From Epiperipatus broadwayi (lineage: Eukaryota > Onychophora > Udeonychophora > Euonychophora > Peripatidae): a DNA stretch of 64,000 bases. Position numbers and translations under genes: made by a program. Under the pieces are notes generated by a model, which had not been told where the DNA came from, did not search any database, and worked only from the letters and a program-made list of their open reading frames with translations. Positions 1 through 11,891 of this stretch are shown one piece after another. The stretch lies in NCBI GenBank assembly GCA_028023455.1, contig JAQFVV010000003.1, positions 1,758,001-1,822,000 on the forward strand, written 5' to 3'. Each line of letters begins with the position of its first letter. Positions within the stretch are counted from its first letter, which is position 1.

Positions 1-429
1 TGAGTGCTTGTTTAGCATTAAATGCATCTTGGGGGTCATTTGTCTTTTATTGCATTTTTATTTCTATGAATTTAAAAAGAATGGAGAAATATGGAGGTTT
101 TTTAATATATTTATTAAATTTTATTATATATATAGTGACCTTCCATATTGGCACCCCGAAGAAATGTGGGAAGTTCACATTGTGAAATAGTGATCAGGGG
201 TACCTAATAAGAAAAAAAATGAATTGTGATATAAGTTAATGTATAATCTGGTGAAAAGTTTTTTTAGGATGTTAGTTGGAGTGTACCAATCATTAAAATT
301 TTTTTTTACATATATCTAATAGTGGAAGAGGGAAATGGATTGCATCAGGAGTTGTTGGTATGAAAGCTAGACTAAAGGGAATAAGTATTGTTTGTCTGAA
401 AGACCATGATGAGTGCTTATTCATTAATT
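1..429. other. AT-rich noncoding flank
   Basis: No gene or repeat is recognised here. The last eight bases plus one (430-437, CTCTAATC) form the left target-site duplicate of the hAT element that follows. Confidence 0.5.
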
Positions 430-599
430 CTCTAATCCAGTGTTTCCCAACCTGTGGTACGCATACCACTGGTGGTACACGAAAAATAATCAATAATGGC
501 GGACATAAAAAAAAAAATTTAATCATAAAAATATAGAAACGTTTTTTCCTATAATTCATAAAAATTATTTTAATTAATAATATTATACAGTAAAGTTGT

Positions 600-1121
600 T
601 AATATGTACAGTCGATAACGATCTTTAATGTTAATGATAAAATTGAAAGTATGATTAAGAAATTAGATTTTTGGAAACAGTAATATATATAAGTATCGAA
701 AACAATCAACTGGAAGTATTCGAAACTCTACATATTTTTTTGTTTGAAAATAAGGTTAGTCTGTCTCAAGATATACGAGAAAATATAATAGCACATTTAA
801 CAGGATTAAAATTGTCTTTCATGGAATATTTTCCAAAACCCGAAAACACAAATGATAATTGGATAATTCAAACGACACAATCTAATTAATTTTTGGTTAA
901 ACATTAAAGATATATGAACAACTTTCTGAGAAAGCTCTTAAATTATTATTACCATTTACTATTATGGAATTAGTAGGAAGAGCTTTTTCTTCATATATTT
1001 TAAAAAAAAAAAAGTATCGAAATAGATTGAACGCAGCTGTAGACTTAAGGGTATACCTCGCATCTTTTGAACCAAATTTCAAAAAATTATGTTGTTCGAA
1101 ACAAGCACAAAGATCTCATTA
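600..1121 (+). pseudogene. ZBED5/FAM200-like hAT transposase, C-terminal remnant
   Basis: Three plus-strand frames read in succession as the C-terminus of a ZBED5-like hAT transposase. The first, near 650, gives IKKLDFWK then a stop. The second (about 671-889) contains LEVFETLHIFLFENKVSL, LTGLKLSFMEYFP and NDNWI. The third (about 916-1121) contains LLLPFTIMEL, YRNRLNAAVDLRVYLASFEP and a final KQAQRSH. The YRNRLNAA..DLRV..ASFEPNF block is the typical end of this family and lies in the hAT dimerisation region. At least two frame breaks and a stop are present, and the N-terminal BED finger and catalytic region are absent, so no active enzyme can be made. The family assignment rests on remembered motifs, not on a search. 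Confidence 0.75.
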
Positions 1122-2279
1122 AATTTATTTTATAAAAATATTTGATTATGATAAGAAAATATACTAATTGGTTTTTTATAATTTTGTGTTTTTATTAAAA
1201 CCATTTATTAGTAAACGAAATATGACAAAATAGTAGATAAATAATGAGTCGGATCAAGGCAAATCAATCTAAATTATTTAATTTGAAAGAATGTATCAGA
1301 AAAGGATCATACCCAGAAATTAGACTCTCATTAATTTTTGATCATCTATTGTGGATTACTAGATGTAAGCTAGTATTTAATCATCAAAATTTTAATTCTA
1401 TTAACCCGCTTCATACCGCTCAACCAGCTTCTATCCCGTCGCCAACTGCATCAAACCCAATGACCAACGATGTGCTTTATAACGCACGGGGTTATCCCTT
1501 TTCTAGCTCAGCTCAGAACATAGACAAATTCTTACAGTTAATGATATATATTTTATTATACTCTAGATATTGGAACGGTCATTCATGTAACGTATATATT
1601 TAAGTTGCCAATACAGAGAGGAGTGGTACCTAGACTTAGAGAGTAATAAGGTGGAGGACACAAAAAGTAGATTAAATAAAGGGTTTAATAAGAAAATTAG
1701 AAAACATATAAATATACGTTCAACAGTACGGTAAACTTCCATGAATCCTCTGGTGTTTAGCTACTAGTCTTTAACAATCAATTTATCTCGTGAACAAACT
1801 CATGCAATAGCTGTGTAGTTAAATGATTGATGGGGGCTAAGAGATCAGAGTATTTGAGCATGAAGATATTTATCAAAAGGGTTTTATTAACTTTTTTATT
1901 CGAATAGACTCGAGCCGTTACGTAGATGGACAGTTGGAAGTGGTTTTATATAAATATGGCATGGAAGATAGATGTACTGGTGGTTGCCTATATTAAAAAC
2001 CCTACAGAATCATTGCGCTTAACGAATACCGGGGCTTTGCAGCTTAGGCCCCAGGCTCGCAACCAGCGGGTACCGGCTTACCTGGGAAAAACTGCTTTCC
2101 CATGGTGATGGCGAGCGCTACTTCAGCAAGGGAAGGCATTGCCACAGAAGGGTGAGTGGATTTTAAAATAAAACTATATTTGTTTCTACGCCACAGGCTG
2201 AGATCTCTCCTAATAAAATATAAGAGGAATTAAACTGACCGCGAAGAACAATAATTAATTAATTTACTCTAAACCTTTA
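1122..2279. other. Unassigned interior of the hAT element with a GC-rich island
   Basis: An open frame runs 1244-1603 on the plus strand, but I recognise no domain in it. Positions 1985-2150 are strikingly GC-rich for this window and contain two small potential hairpins, one closed by GGGGC/GGCCCC near 2030-2052 and one by TGGGAAA/TTTCCCA near 2084-2103. This stretch may be foreign to the hAT element. I assign no function. Confidence 0.4.
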
Positions 2280-2577
2280 CCCCCCAATTTTAAGAGAGAA
2301 ATGATATTATTATTTTATATAGTGTTTTTTTTTTCATATATTATATAATATTATTTTAACATTAAAAAACAAATATATTTTTTAATTTTAAATTTTAATT
2401 TTATAATTATATTACATAATAAAATAAAATAATAAAGGATTTAATTTTTTATAATTAAAAATAAAAAAAAAAATTTTAAATTTAAAAAATAAAATTTTAA
2501 TTTTATTAATTTTTTTTTTTTTTTATTTTATTTTTTTAATAAGAGGTTGGGAATTTTTATTTTTTGGTTTTTTTGTT

Positions 2578-2608
<31 letters not shown>

Positions 2609-3287
2609 TTTTATTATTAATTTTTTTTATTTTTATTTTTAATTTTTTTTTATTTTTTATAAAAAAAAGAAAAGAAAAATAAAATAAAAAATTAAAAATT
2701 AAATAAAAATAATAAATAAAATAAAATCTAATTATTTTATTTATTTTATTTATTTTATTAGAAAAATTTAGGTTGGGAGATAAATTTTAGTTTTTTTTAT
2801 TTATTTTTTTTTTTTTTTTCCTCCTTGTTTTTTTTTGTGATTTGGGCGTGTGGGTGGGGGGGGTTTTGGGAAGTTTTTTGAAGGGATTGTTGATTTGGGG
2901 ATTGGAGGTTGGAAAATAAGGATCCTCAGAGGAACAGAGATTGAGAGGGCAGGATGGATGTTTTTGGGGGGGGTGGAGCCCGTGCTTGGGGTTTTCCCCT
3001 TTTTTTTTTTGGGTTTTTTGGGGGAGTTTTTTTAAATTTTTTAGAAGTTAGTTTTGTTTTTTGTTTGTCATTTTTTCTCCCCTTCATATAGTTTTTTTTT
3101 TTTTTTTTTTTTTGGTTTTTTTTTTTTTCTTTTTTTTTTTTTTTTTGTTTTTTTTCTTTTTTTTTTTTCTTTCCTCCCTTCCCTTTCTTTATTTATTTTT
3201 TTTTTATTTTTTTTTTTTTTTTATTTTTATTTTTTATTTTTATTTAAATTTAAATTTAATATATAATTTTTTTTTTTTATTTATTTT

Positions 3288-3320
<33 letters not shown>

Positions 3321-3471
3321 TATAATAAAAAAATGTATTTTTTTTTTTAATTTTTTTAAATTTTAAAATAAAAAAAAAATAATTTATTTTAATTAAATAA
3401 AAAAATTTTTTTTATTTTTATTTTTTATAAAATATATATTTTTTTTTTTTTTTGGGGGGGGGGGGGGGGGG
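2280..3471. repeat. Extreme homopolymer/low-complexity tract ending in an 18-base G run
   Basis: About 1.2 kb consists almost entirely of T and A runs, with a G-rich patch at 2845-3030 and a run of 18 G at 3454-3471. Cytosine is nearly absent from the plus strand except near 3165-3190. Open frames here only encode poly-Phe or similar and are not genes. The tract sits inside the hAT element. Either it is a real, strongly strand-biased low-complexity insert or it is a consensus error in the assembly. Confidence 0.8.
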
Positions 3472-3962
3472 TAAGATAGCCTGATAACCCCTGAGGTTAT
3501 TTTTAGCATGACTTGGGACATGCTGGATTTATCCTCTCCATGGCCCAACCAATAGCAAGATGCTCCAAAAAATAAAAGAAAACAGACTCAAATTTGGGAA
3601 AACCAAATGAAGGAATGAGAAAACACTTTGAACAAAATATGTACCAAATAACCTTTAATGTAATAATGTAATCTTTAATAAATTATTTTGGAAAAAATAT
3701 GAAACTTTGAACAAACACATACATATAAATATGTTACAGTGAGTTTATAAACTGGCATGATGTTTAGGCATGTTTCAATGTAATTTGTCTTATTATGAGA
3801 TATGAATACATACATGGTCACCCTATAATATTTATAATGCAAATAAAATAACACACTCGCAATAACAAATTTCCCGAAATACAACCATTTTTACGAAGTG
3901 GTACAATTTAGCATGATGTACTACCAAGTGGTACATGAGCCAAAAAAGGTTGGGAAATGCTG
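3472..3962. other. Right arm of the hAT element
   Basis: Noncoding sequence from the end of the G run to the right terminal inverted repeat. The inner part has no recognised coding potential. The last 70 bases carry repeated GTGGTAC motifs that mirror the left arm and support a single transposon spanning 438-3962. Confidence 0.6.
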
Positions 3963-3970
3963 CTCTAATC

Positions 3971-6900
3971 TATTGTTTATTGCCATTCCAAGATCTAACT
4001 TGTCTGTGTGGGTGCATGCCCATTCACATCATCTCACACTTCACACCTCATTCATATTTCTAATTATAACTCAGAATATTCATCTTGCAATAACATTATT
4101 TATTTTATCATAGATATTTGTAATAGCTCAGTCATTAATAGACCTCTGGATTAATGGAAAGACAGATGCACACACACACACTATAAGTTAGTATGATTTT
4201 TTTATTAATTATTCATTGCATAAAATCTTTCATTTGAAAATGTAAAAATTATTTATTTTATTTATTATTAGTTAGTATTTGTAATTTAATTTTTTTTTTC
4301 AAATACTGTATTCCTAATATTTTTTTTTATATGTAATAAATTCTTGCATATTGTTGGTGTCATTAAAAAAAAGAGGCGTGGCTAAGTAGACAGAAGACTT
4401 CAGAAAAGTTTTAGAGAAGGTGAAATATTTTTCTAAAAAAAGAAATATAATAAAACAAGTGAACATAATATTTTCATTAAATTCTCTACTATTCCCTTTT
4501 ATTAAGGAAACTTCTCTCATACTACTCAAGCATAAATGCCAAGTGTAATTGTGAAAGATACAAGATAGAATTGTCCAATATAGAAAGCTAAATGTTTAAA
4601 GATACACCAGCTCCAACTTTTATCGACTAACAATTTGAATTTACTTTTATTCATAATGCATGGATATTATATAAAAAATTGCTAATACAATTTTACTATA
4701 AATTATTTATAATATATAGTGTAATACTGGAATTATGTAAATGAACAATAATGGTAATAATTGGAAAAGTTATGTTGAACTGTATAATGGAGTATCTTAT
4801 TGACTATCATTTAATAAGTTTTCTATTTTTATTGTGTAAAATAAGGCTGAAAATGAGAAATTATTCATTCTAATACTTTACATTATTGGAATAATTATGT
4901 ATACTAAATTACCTTACCATTCACCCCTATATATGAATGATAGAATGTGTGACTTAAGGATATTTGATAATTAATTGTCAGAAATGTGCGTAAGCATGGA
5001 TGACCAAATAACCCTGATTTTAATCATCTTAAATTTATTAAATGTTGAAAATTTTAGACAAATCAAAGTTGAAATAGTGTGAATCATCAACATTTATTTG
5101 GATGATCTTGCTGAGCTGTGTAAAGTTTATAAAAAAAGTAAATTGATTCAAATATGTGCAAAAGCTGCTTGTAATTTCCACTAGGAAGCCCTAAGAACAT
5201 TCGAGATTATTGCTGATTTGCCAAATTTATGTTTATCCTGCAGGAGAAATGTTTGTATGTTTTAATGTTTGTTTATTCATCTTATCATTGTGAGCTATGC
5301 ATACATTCTGTTTTTAAAATTTCAAGTATGAACTAAAAATAAAAATAAAAAAGGAACTTTTATTTTAATGACAGAAGGTTTGATATGCATTTCTTCCATT
5401 GCATATGATGGATATATAGATGTATTTATTTATTTTCTTTTTATGCTTAATTGGATACTAATTTGGTTTATTATTATTATGTATTTATATGCCTATCTCC
5501 TCTAGAATGTCTCAGATATTTGGTATAAGTTATACCAAAATGGTAATATTTTCTTTTGTTGTATTATGTAAAATATTATATATTCCCATGCTCATATTAT
5601 TGGTGCAAATTGCATGCTTTATCATCATTCATTAGTTGGTAATAATAAATAGATACATGAAAATATTTATGCCAGTATTGCCAAATGGTCAGGCTTTCTT
5701 GATAGTATTTACACTAATTTGAAATTCGATATTCATACATTTTCATAGATATTAGATTCATTTATAATTTAATTAATGCTAATGGTAACATTTTATTGTC
5801 TGATATGATTTTGAAAATATTTCATATATGATCATATATTCATGTGTGTGTCACTATCAGAAGCTATTTTATAAGGGTTAAATTTATGCTTATTTGTTTC
5901 CTATTGGTTTTGGCTAGTGCTATGGGCTAAAGATTGTGAAAATTTAAGAGTTTATCTGTTTATGGATTTTTCCTCTATGAAATGCCTTAGATACATTTTT
6001 GAGTGGAGAGGTGATTGAAAGGATGAATAAGATATTCGGATTGAGTTATGCTCATTTTACTTATTTATTTATTGAGCAATGGGTAGTAATATATTTCTTT
6101 TTTTTGATAGTATATGATGTGGCGATTATATTCCTTAAAGTGAAGTGATAGATGCCCCATTTATTCATGATAAGTCGGCTGAATTCTGCACTATTTGTGT
6201 CAGAAAAGTTGATAGTTACTATGTTGATGAATTAAGTTGATGTTTGAAGTCTTGTTAACCCCCATGCACATATATGTAAACATTTATTTGATATTATTTT
6301 GCTCTCCCTCTTTATTCCATGTATTTATCATTATGTAGTATAGGTTAGTTATTTCATATAAAGATTTTAGTGATTTCTGTAATATATTTGAAATTGGATT
6401 AATAATTTAATGATTGGCTCATTGAACCATCCGTATTGTGAAGTTTATTCATTCTGCAAGTAAACCGTTAAAAAATGTAATCAATAAATGCATTATGATT
6501 GTAAATTTATTCGGAGATATGATAAATTTAAAGATATGGAAAGAGATCATTGCTGGAATTGTAAGTTTTAAGTAGCTTGTCAAATCATATCACCCACATT
6601 ATCATTATTTCATTTGTTATTATTGCTGGCAATTACTCTCCCGGTATGAATGTAATATTGGATTACAACATTTTACTTTATTTAATGCTAATTTTAATAA
6701 AATTATCACTTAATTTCATATAGTAAATACAGATTTATGCACATACGGAAATAATTTCAATGGTATTGATTGATTATTTGATACTGTTTTCTTAGTTCAT
6801 TGAGAGCACAGAATGGGAATAGATGATATAAACATTGGTAAGTGAATATATAATTATTTTGTATTGCTAATAATTTAGTAGATAGAATTATAAATATTAT

Positions 6901-7978
6901 TGAAATAACAGATAAGAGGAAGAGCCTCCAAATATTAAGTGTATAGGATTTATGTAATTTCAATGTTATTTAGTCAAGTTTGTAGTTAATGTGAAATTAA
7001 TGTTAAATCATCATCAATGTGTTTGTAAAAGAATGTGTCTTGTAATAAATGTTTGTTGAAGTAAGATTCCCTCTGAATTATTTTATCATGTACGTTCGAT
7101 TGACCATTTCCACACACACACATATGTTCAACATAATCTAATGGTAATACTTATCAGTTTAATAGTATATGTCATTTATTTAAATAATATTTAATTAATT
7201 GATCCAAAACATTGTTTAATGCCAAGATATAAATTTTACCTTGTTTAAAATTGTATTACTTATCAGTTTAATAGTATATGCCATTTATTTAAATAATACT
7301 GAATTAATTGATCCAAACATTGTATAATGCCAAGATATAGATTTTAACTTGTTTAAAATAGATGGTGATGTGAGATAAAAATGCACCGGATCTCTATCAT
7401 TGTCCATCCTTTATTTTATTATAATAATTGTCAGTTTCACAATAGTCCTGGTTACCTAATAATCATCTTATAATAGGGTTGACTTATTATTCATATAATA
7501 GAGCCCCGAGATTATTTTATCATTTAAATAAACATTGGTATAGCTGTGCAATCTAAATCAAATGTCTGGAGATTAATTATTGTTACAGTGATCCCCAAAC
7601 ATATTAGATGTGTGGTAGTGATTGGTCTAGCATGTACTTGGATAGCGGGAGAATTGAACATATCATGATTCTTGATTTAATCTAAAAATTGCTTTCTTTT
7701 GTTAACAAAAATAAATGCTTATAGTATAACTAAATAAACATTATATAATTATTGTTTATAAATGCTTCTCTCATCCCATTTATGTTCTAGATGACCAAGA
7801 GACCTTATAACCCCCCAACTGAGCTAAGCTGTAGATTATTACTATAATAAGAGTCCTATCCATAATTAGAAATGTAACCTAAATTATAAATTTTATTATA
7901 TCTTGTATAGAATTGGTGCCTGGTCACTTACATGTGTATAAAGTGATATAGGGGTAGATTGTAGAGGTTACAATATAT
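3971..7978. other. AT-rich noncoding region
   Basis: No coding region is supported in about 4 kb. Open frames are short and AT-driven. The only structured item is the 109-bp tandem duplication listed separately at 7149-7366. A short CA run occurs near 4165. Confidence 0.5.
7149..7366 (+). repeat. Two-copy tandem repeat, period 109 bp
   Basis: The sequence beginning ACTTATCAGTTTAATAGTAT at 7149 recurs at 7258. The two units stay alignable through GCCAAGATATA and end with TTGTTTAAAAT, with only a few substitutions and small indels. It is a local duplication with no coding content. Confidence 0.85.
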
Positions 7979-9894
7979 TAGTCAAAAAAATATAAAAGTT
8001 TGATCTAGATTTTTCCAATGAATTTATCAGAGAGTGTATGAGAGTGCTGGCATCAAACACTTAGACAGATAAGTTCATTTTTTCACCTAAGAATTAAAAC
8101 GAATTTATAATGTCTTCCTGCCAGTGATTTATCTAAAAAATTCCAGTTTCCTTTAGTTAGAGATTTAAAAACAAAATGATCTTGTACAGAATTCAACAAA
8201 TCAGTGCAGAGTGACCTTTTCTTACAACCTGACAAAAACTTTGTGATATTATAAGAGTGTCATTTGCCCACAAACACTTATGAATGGTCACATTGAAGAC
8301 AACTAAGGTCTATTCCAACAAAAGAAAAAAGAAAAGATTATGGTATTATATAATCTGAAAGATAGGAAAACCAAAATCTCTACTGTCTAAAAAAAAATGG
8401 AGCAATACACTCAATAAGTTGCTAGCCAAAAGATTTATCATCTGCAAAAAACACAAACCAAGATTGTCTAAATTATTCATAACAAAAGAATAAGGAACAG
8501 GTGAGTTATAAAAAAATTTACTAATATCTGTCCAAGCATTTATCAAGATTTAGTAATATAAAAAGAAAAAAACACTAAGCATGTAAAATATAAACTCACA
8601 ATGCCCTCTCGGATAAATAAATTTAAAATATGAAATCTTAAAATTAAGATTTCAATATATAATAATAAAAAAAATACATAATAAATAATTAATGATATTT
8701 AAATGATTATACATCTTATTATAAATGCTGGTTTTATTTTAGATTAAGATGAGATTTTAACATAGATAGTTAAGCAAGAGATTTAAACCCAATGATTATA
8801 CATCTTATTATAAATGCTGGTTTTATTTTAGATTAAGATGAGATTTTAACATAGTTATTTAAGCAAGAGATTTAAACCCTGCTTATAATATAAAAATGTT
8901 CATTACTTTTTAGGCATAATATTTTGTCTGGATGATTTCTTCTAGTGGAGTTTGCACAGTTTATTTCTTTTTTGAGTTCATTACGAAGGTTTTCATTTTT
9001 ATTTTTTTGGTCAGGAGTATGACAGCAATATTTGAAATCAGTTCTGTACTAGGGCATTCAGGCATGTTCATGGTGAGGCAATTATGGAGCTTTTGGATTC
9101 ATCTTGAAAATGTTTGCATGAAATGGTTTTCAAAGCAGATAGTTTCTGCATTCTGGATGGACAATCACTGTTTCCAAGGTCTTAATGTATTCACTTCTTC
9201 TGTTAGCAAGTAGCTAAGCAAATATTTCTGAGCACAGCCAGCAGCAACTACCACCTGCAAAATCTATTAGCAGTTTACAAAAGTCTAACATTGATGATCC
9301 ATGAATATAAAAGTTATATAGTTTAACAGTCTGCCATTAGTGAATATAAAAGTTAGAATCAGAAGCAGAATAATCCAGTCAAAAACCCAGGGCTATTTCT
9401 GTGAATTGGTATCTCCCATCTAATCTTTAATTAAAAAGTTTTGACTAGAGTAAATCTTTATCTCTCACTTATTCTTAATTGAAAAAAAAAACAAAATCTG
9501 ACTAGCGCTCTTATCTATTTTAAACTTAATTTAAAAAATAAGTCTCCGCTTTTAAAATAAAGTACAACCACAAAATAAAAAGAAACTGATTGCAATTAAA
9601 ACTTTTTAAAAAAATTTAACAACATGCTTTTGCAAATAGATTAAAACTTTGCTTTTAATTACTATAATGAGAAAAAAGCAAGTGTCAAAATAAAATTATT
9701 TTAAATTAAAATGTATTAAAAAAATAAAATCACAGAATTTTAAAATGTAAACGAGTATGTGCATTATTGCATGTATTCTTAAAACACAAAAACAAATTAT
9801 AAGATACAAGGCTTTACAGTGAAATTTTCTGTTCTTTTATATTTTATAATATTGGACTTTTGAAATGGAGAAATCTCCAGTTCATTTGCCCCAT
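7979..9894 (-). repeat. Long direct repeat copy 1 (putative 3' LTR)
   Basis: Aligned along its whole length with 11892-13722, with substitutions and small indels. Shared landmarks include ACACTTAGACAGATAAG, AATGTCTTCCTGCCAGTGAT, GGGCATTCAGG and ATATTGGACTTTTGAA. It differs from copy 2 chiefly by a tandem duplication of 89 bp at 8702-8879. An open frame at 8932-9213 has a recognisable but shorter counterpart in copy 2 (12777-12959); no protein family is evident in either. Confidence 0.85.
8702..8879 (+). repeat. 89-bp tandem duplication inside direct repeat copy 1
   Basis: Units 8702-8790 and 8791-8879 both start AATGATTATACATCTTATTA and differ by about two bases near ATAG(A/T)TA(G/T)TTAAG. 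Copy 2 of the long repeat has a single unit here (about 12618-12708), so the duplication arose after the two long repeats separated. Confidence 0.9.
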
Positions 9895-10099
9895 CATGCC
9901 ATGAAAAAAATAAAGGAATTTTTTTACTCTTTTCTTTTTTTAAAAAAAACTTTTAAAACATTTAAAACCTCCTTACAGAAACCCTGCTGAACACTTGTCC
10001 TGCATTCTATCTACTGAACTATCCCTACTACTTTAATATCTCAAAAACATTTTATTCTCTTTGCTTAACTTTATCTCCATTCTCAGAATAATGTAAACT

Positions 10100-11260
10100 T
10101 TTATTTTAAAAGTTTCTGATTACTATAAATCTAAGCCCCTCAACTTTTGTCAGATGGTTTTTTTTCTTTTAACTATATTTCTGATATAGGTTACTTTTTC
10201 CCTCTTGTCTTTTTCTTGCTTATAATTTGTCATCCCTTTCATGTTCTGTTTTACTTTCTACCTTATATACCTGAAGACCTTTTTGCTGAGCCAAATTCCA
10301 CTATTCTTCAAAGTGTCTCACATTATTATAGATAGCATCCATACTAGTAAATAGAAAGAATTCATCTTCTATAGTCTTTTTAAATGTTTTAAATAAGATT
10401 GTTCTGTAGGTAGCTTCCATTTCTACTTCAAAATAATATTCCATAATCTTTGTCTGATCTTTTTCCTTATTTCTAATTCATATTCCAAATGAAGTTACTT
10501 TAATCAACTTATTTTTAGTTTCTTGTCAAAACCTCATTACATTATCTTCTGTCTTTAACTTATTGCTTTTTTGAAATAAAATCCTTGTTTTTTGCTTCAC
10601 CTTTGAATGGTAAGTTTTAAATTTTTCTTTACACAAAAAAGTGAAGCTTAGTATTATTAGAAAAGAATTATATGGCTGAACACTTTCAGAGAACTTGTCT
10701 CCATATTCATAGCCTGTCTTGGGAGTGTTGGCTTACATTGAGATTTTAAGCGAAGTTTATCAGTAAATTATGCAATTTAAAACTGATTGCTTTCTTCTAT
10801 ATTTTGATATGCATTTTCTAATTTGCCCACCATACTATTTATCTGTATCCAATCTTTGCTTATTTATATATTTATTTCTACCATATCTGTTCTAACACTA
10901 TTTGGTTTTAATTCATCCCACATATCTTTTACCACCTCAACTTCCTTTTCTATTTTCTGAGTTTCTTTAGTCATATCTTTGTTTATGGTCTCTACAGCCT
11001 CCTGATTTTTGTCAACTCTATCCATTATTTATTGCCTCATTTCTTTCCTTTATCATTTCAGCTTTGAACTCCTCCAACATTGCCTGTTGACTTTGTTTGA
11101 ATTCTCTATTTTCTTCCATCATTGCCTGCTGGCTTTGTTTCATTTCTTATTGCATTTCTCTCATCTTGGATTTCATAATCTCCATCATCATCTTCATCAT
11201 CATCAGTGTCTCAATTTTTGTTTCCTTTTCTACTATTTGGAGATTTTAAAAAAGGACTTT
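10100..11260 (-). pseudogene. Gag-like coiled-coil protein remnant
   Basis: Read on the minus strand from about 11215, a frame rich in Met, Lys and Glu contains a repeated block (KQSQQAMMEENREF then KQSQQAMLEEF) followed by KAEMIKERNEA. A one-base shift continues it as RVDKNQEAVETINKD and EKEVEVVKDMWDELKPN, ending at a stop near 10870. This is a long, highly charged coiled coil. Farther downstream (about 10600) PFKGEAKNKDFIS resembles the start of a retrotransposon capsid region. At least one internal stop and several frameshifts are present. The coiled coil before a capsid-like segment suits the Gag of a Ty3/gypsy-type element. That assignment is inference, because coiled coils are compositionally generic. 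Confidence 0.5.
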
Positions 11261-11891
11261 CTTTTAACAGTACTCCCCTATCAATTTCTATACTGGATTC
11301 TATTTTCAAAAATGAGATATCAAATCCAAATCTATCTAACTTTTATTCTCAATTATAAAAATTTTTCACTTTAAAATATATAACTACTTAATATTTATTT
11401 ATATATCACTATTCAAAAAAAAGTTTTTAGAAACCCAAATGGAAACACTATTTATTTATTTTTATCATATCAAAAGAGAAAACCCCTATTCCAAACTTCT
11501 CCAACAATACACACAACTAGCATAAACTGATACCTAATACTAAATTTTGCCTCCTACAGTGAAGTATTTCTCAATTGTGTGCATAAAATCTCATGTTGGT
11601 TTTCAATCTGAAGCCCATACATTGGTAGCACTAAAATTTTAATATTTGTTGTAGCACTCACTTTGATCTTCTTTTGATCATTGTGGGCACCACTGGGTCA
11701 TTAACTACATAGAAAATTTAATTTATGGTGATCCAAAAGTTAGTGATGATAAATGCTACCAGTTAGATCCAGGGAAAGGAAGACATCTTTAACATGGTTC
11801 AGACAATTGAGAAGAAATACATAGACAAACATCAGCCCAAAATAATTATAAATAATTATTAAAGTTTATTAAATTAAATTTAAAAAAATAT

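Larger units (their letters stand above)
438..3962 (+). mobile_element. hAT-type DNA transposon, rearranged, with perfect 8-bp TSD
   Basis: The left end begins CAGTGTTTCCCAACCT at 438. The right end, read on the minus strand from 3962, begins CAGCATTTCCCAACCT, so 14 of 16 terminal bases match. The 8-bp sequence CTCTAATC lies immediately outside both ends (430-437 and 3963-3970), and eight bases is the hAT target-duplication length. Both ends carry related GTACCAC-type subterminal motifs (for example near 470 and 3920). The interior keeps only the C-terminal end of a ZBED5/FAM200-like transposase (600-1121). The rest is unrelated: a GC-rich island and a long homopolymer tract. The element is therefore dead and internally replaced, although its ends remain well matched. 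Confidence 0.85.

Noticed and set aside
3054-3366. Poly-Phe frames
   Set aside because: Products of the T homopolymer tract.
10147-11374. Plus-strand hydrophobic frames in the 10-11 kb region
   Set aside because: They lie opposite the minus-strand gag-like coiled coil, whose Lys/Glu codons read as Phe/Leu/Ser on the other strand.
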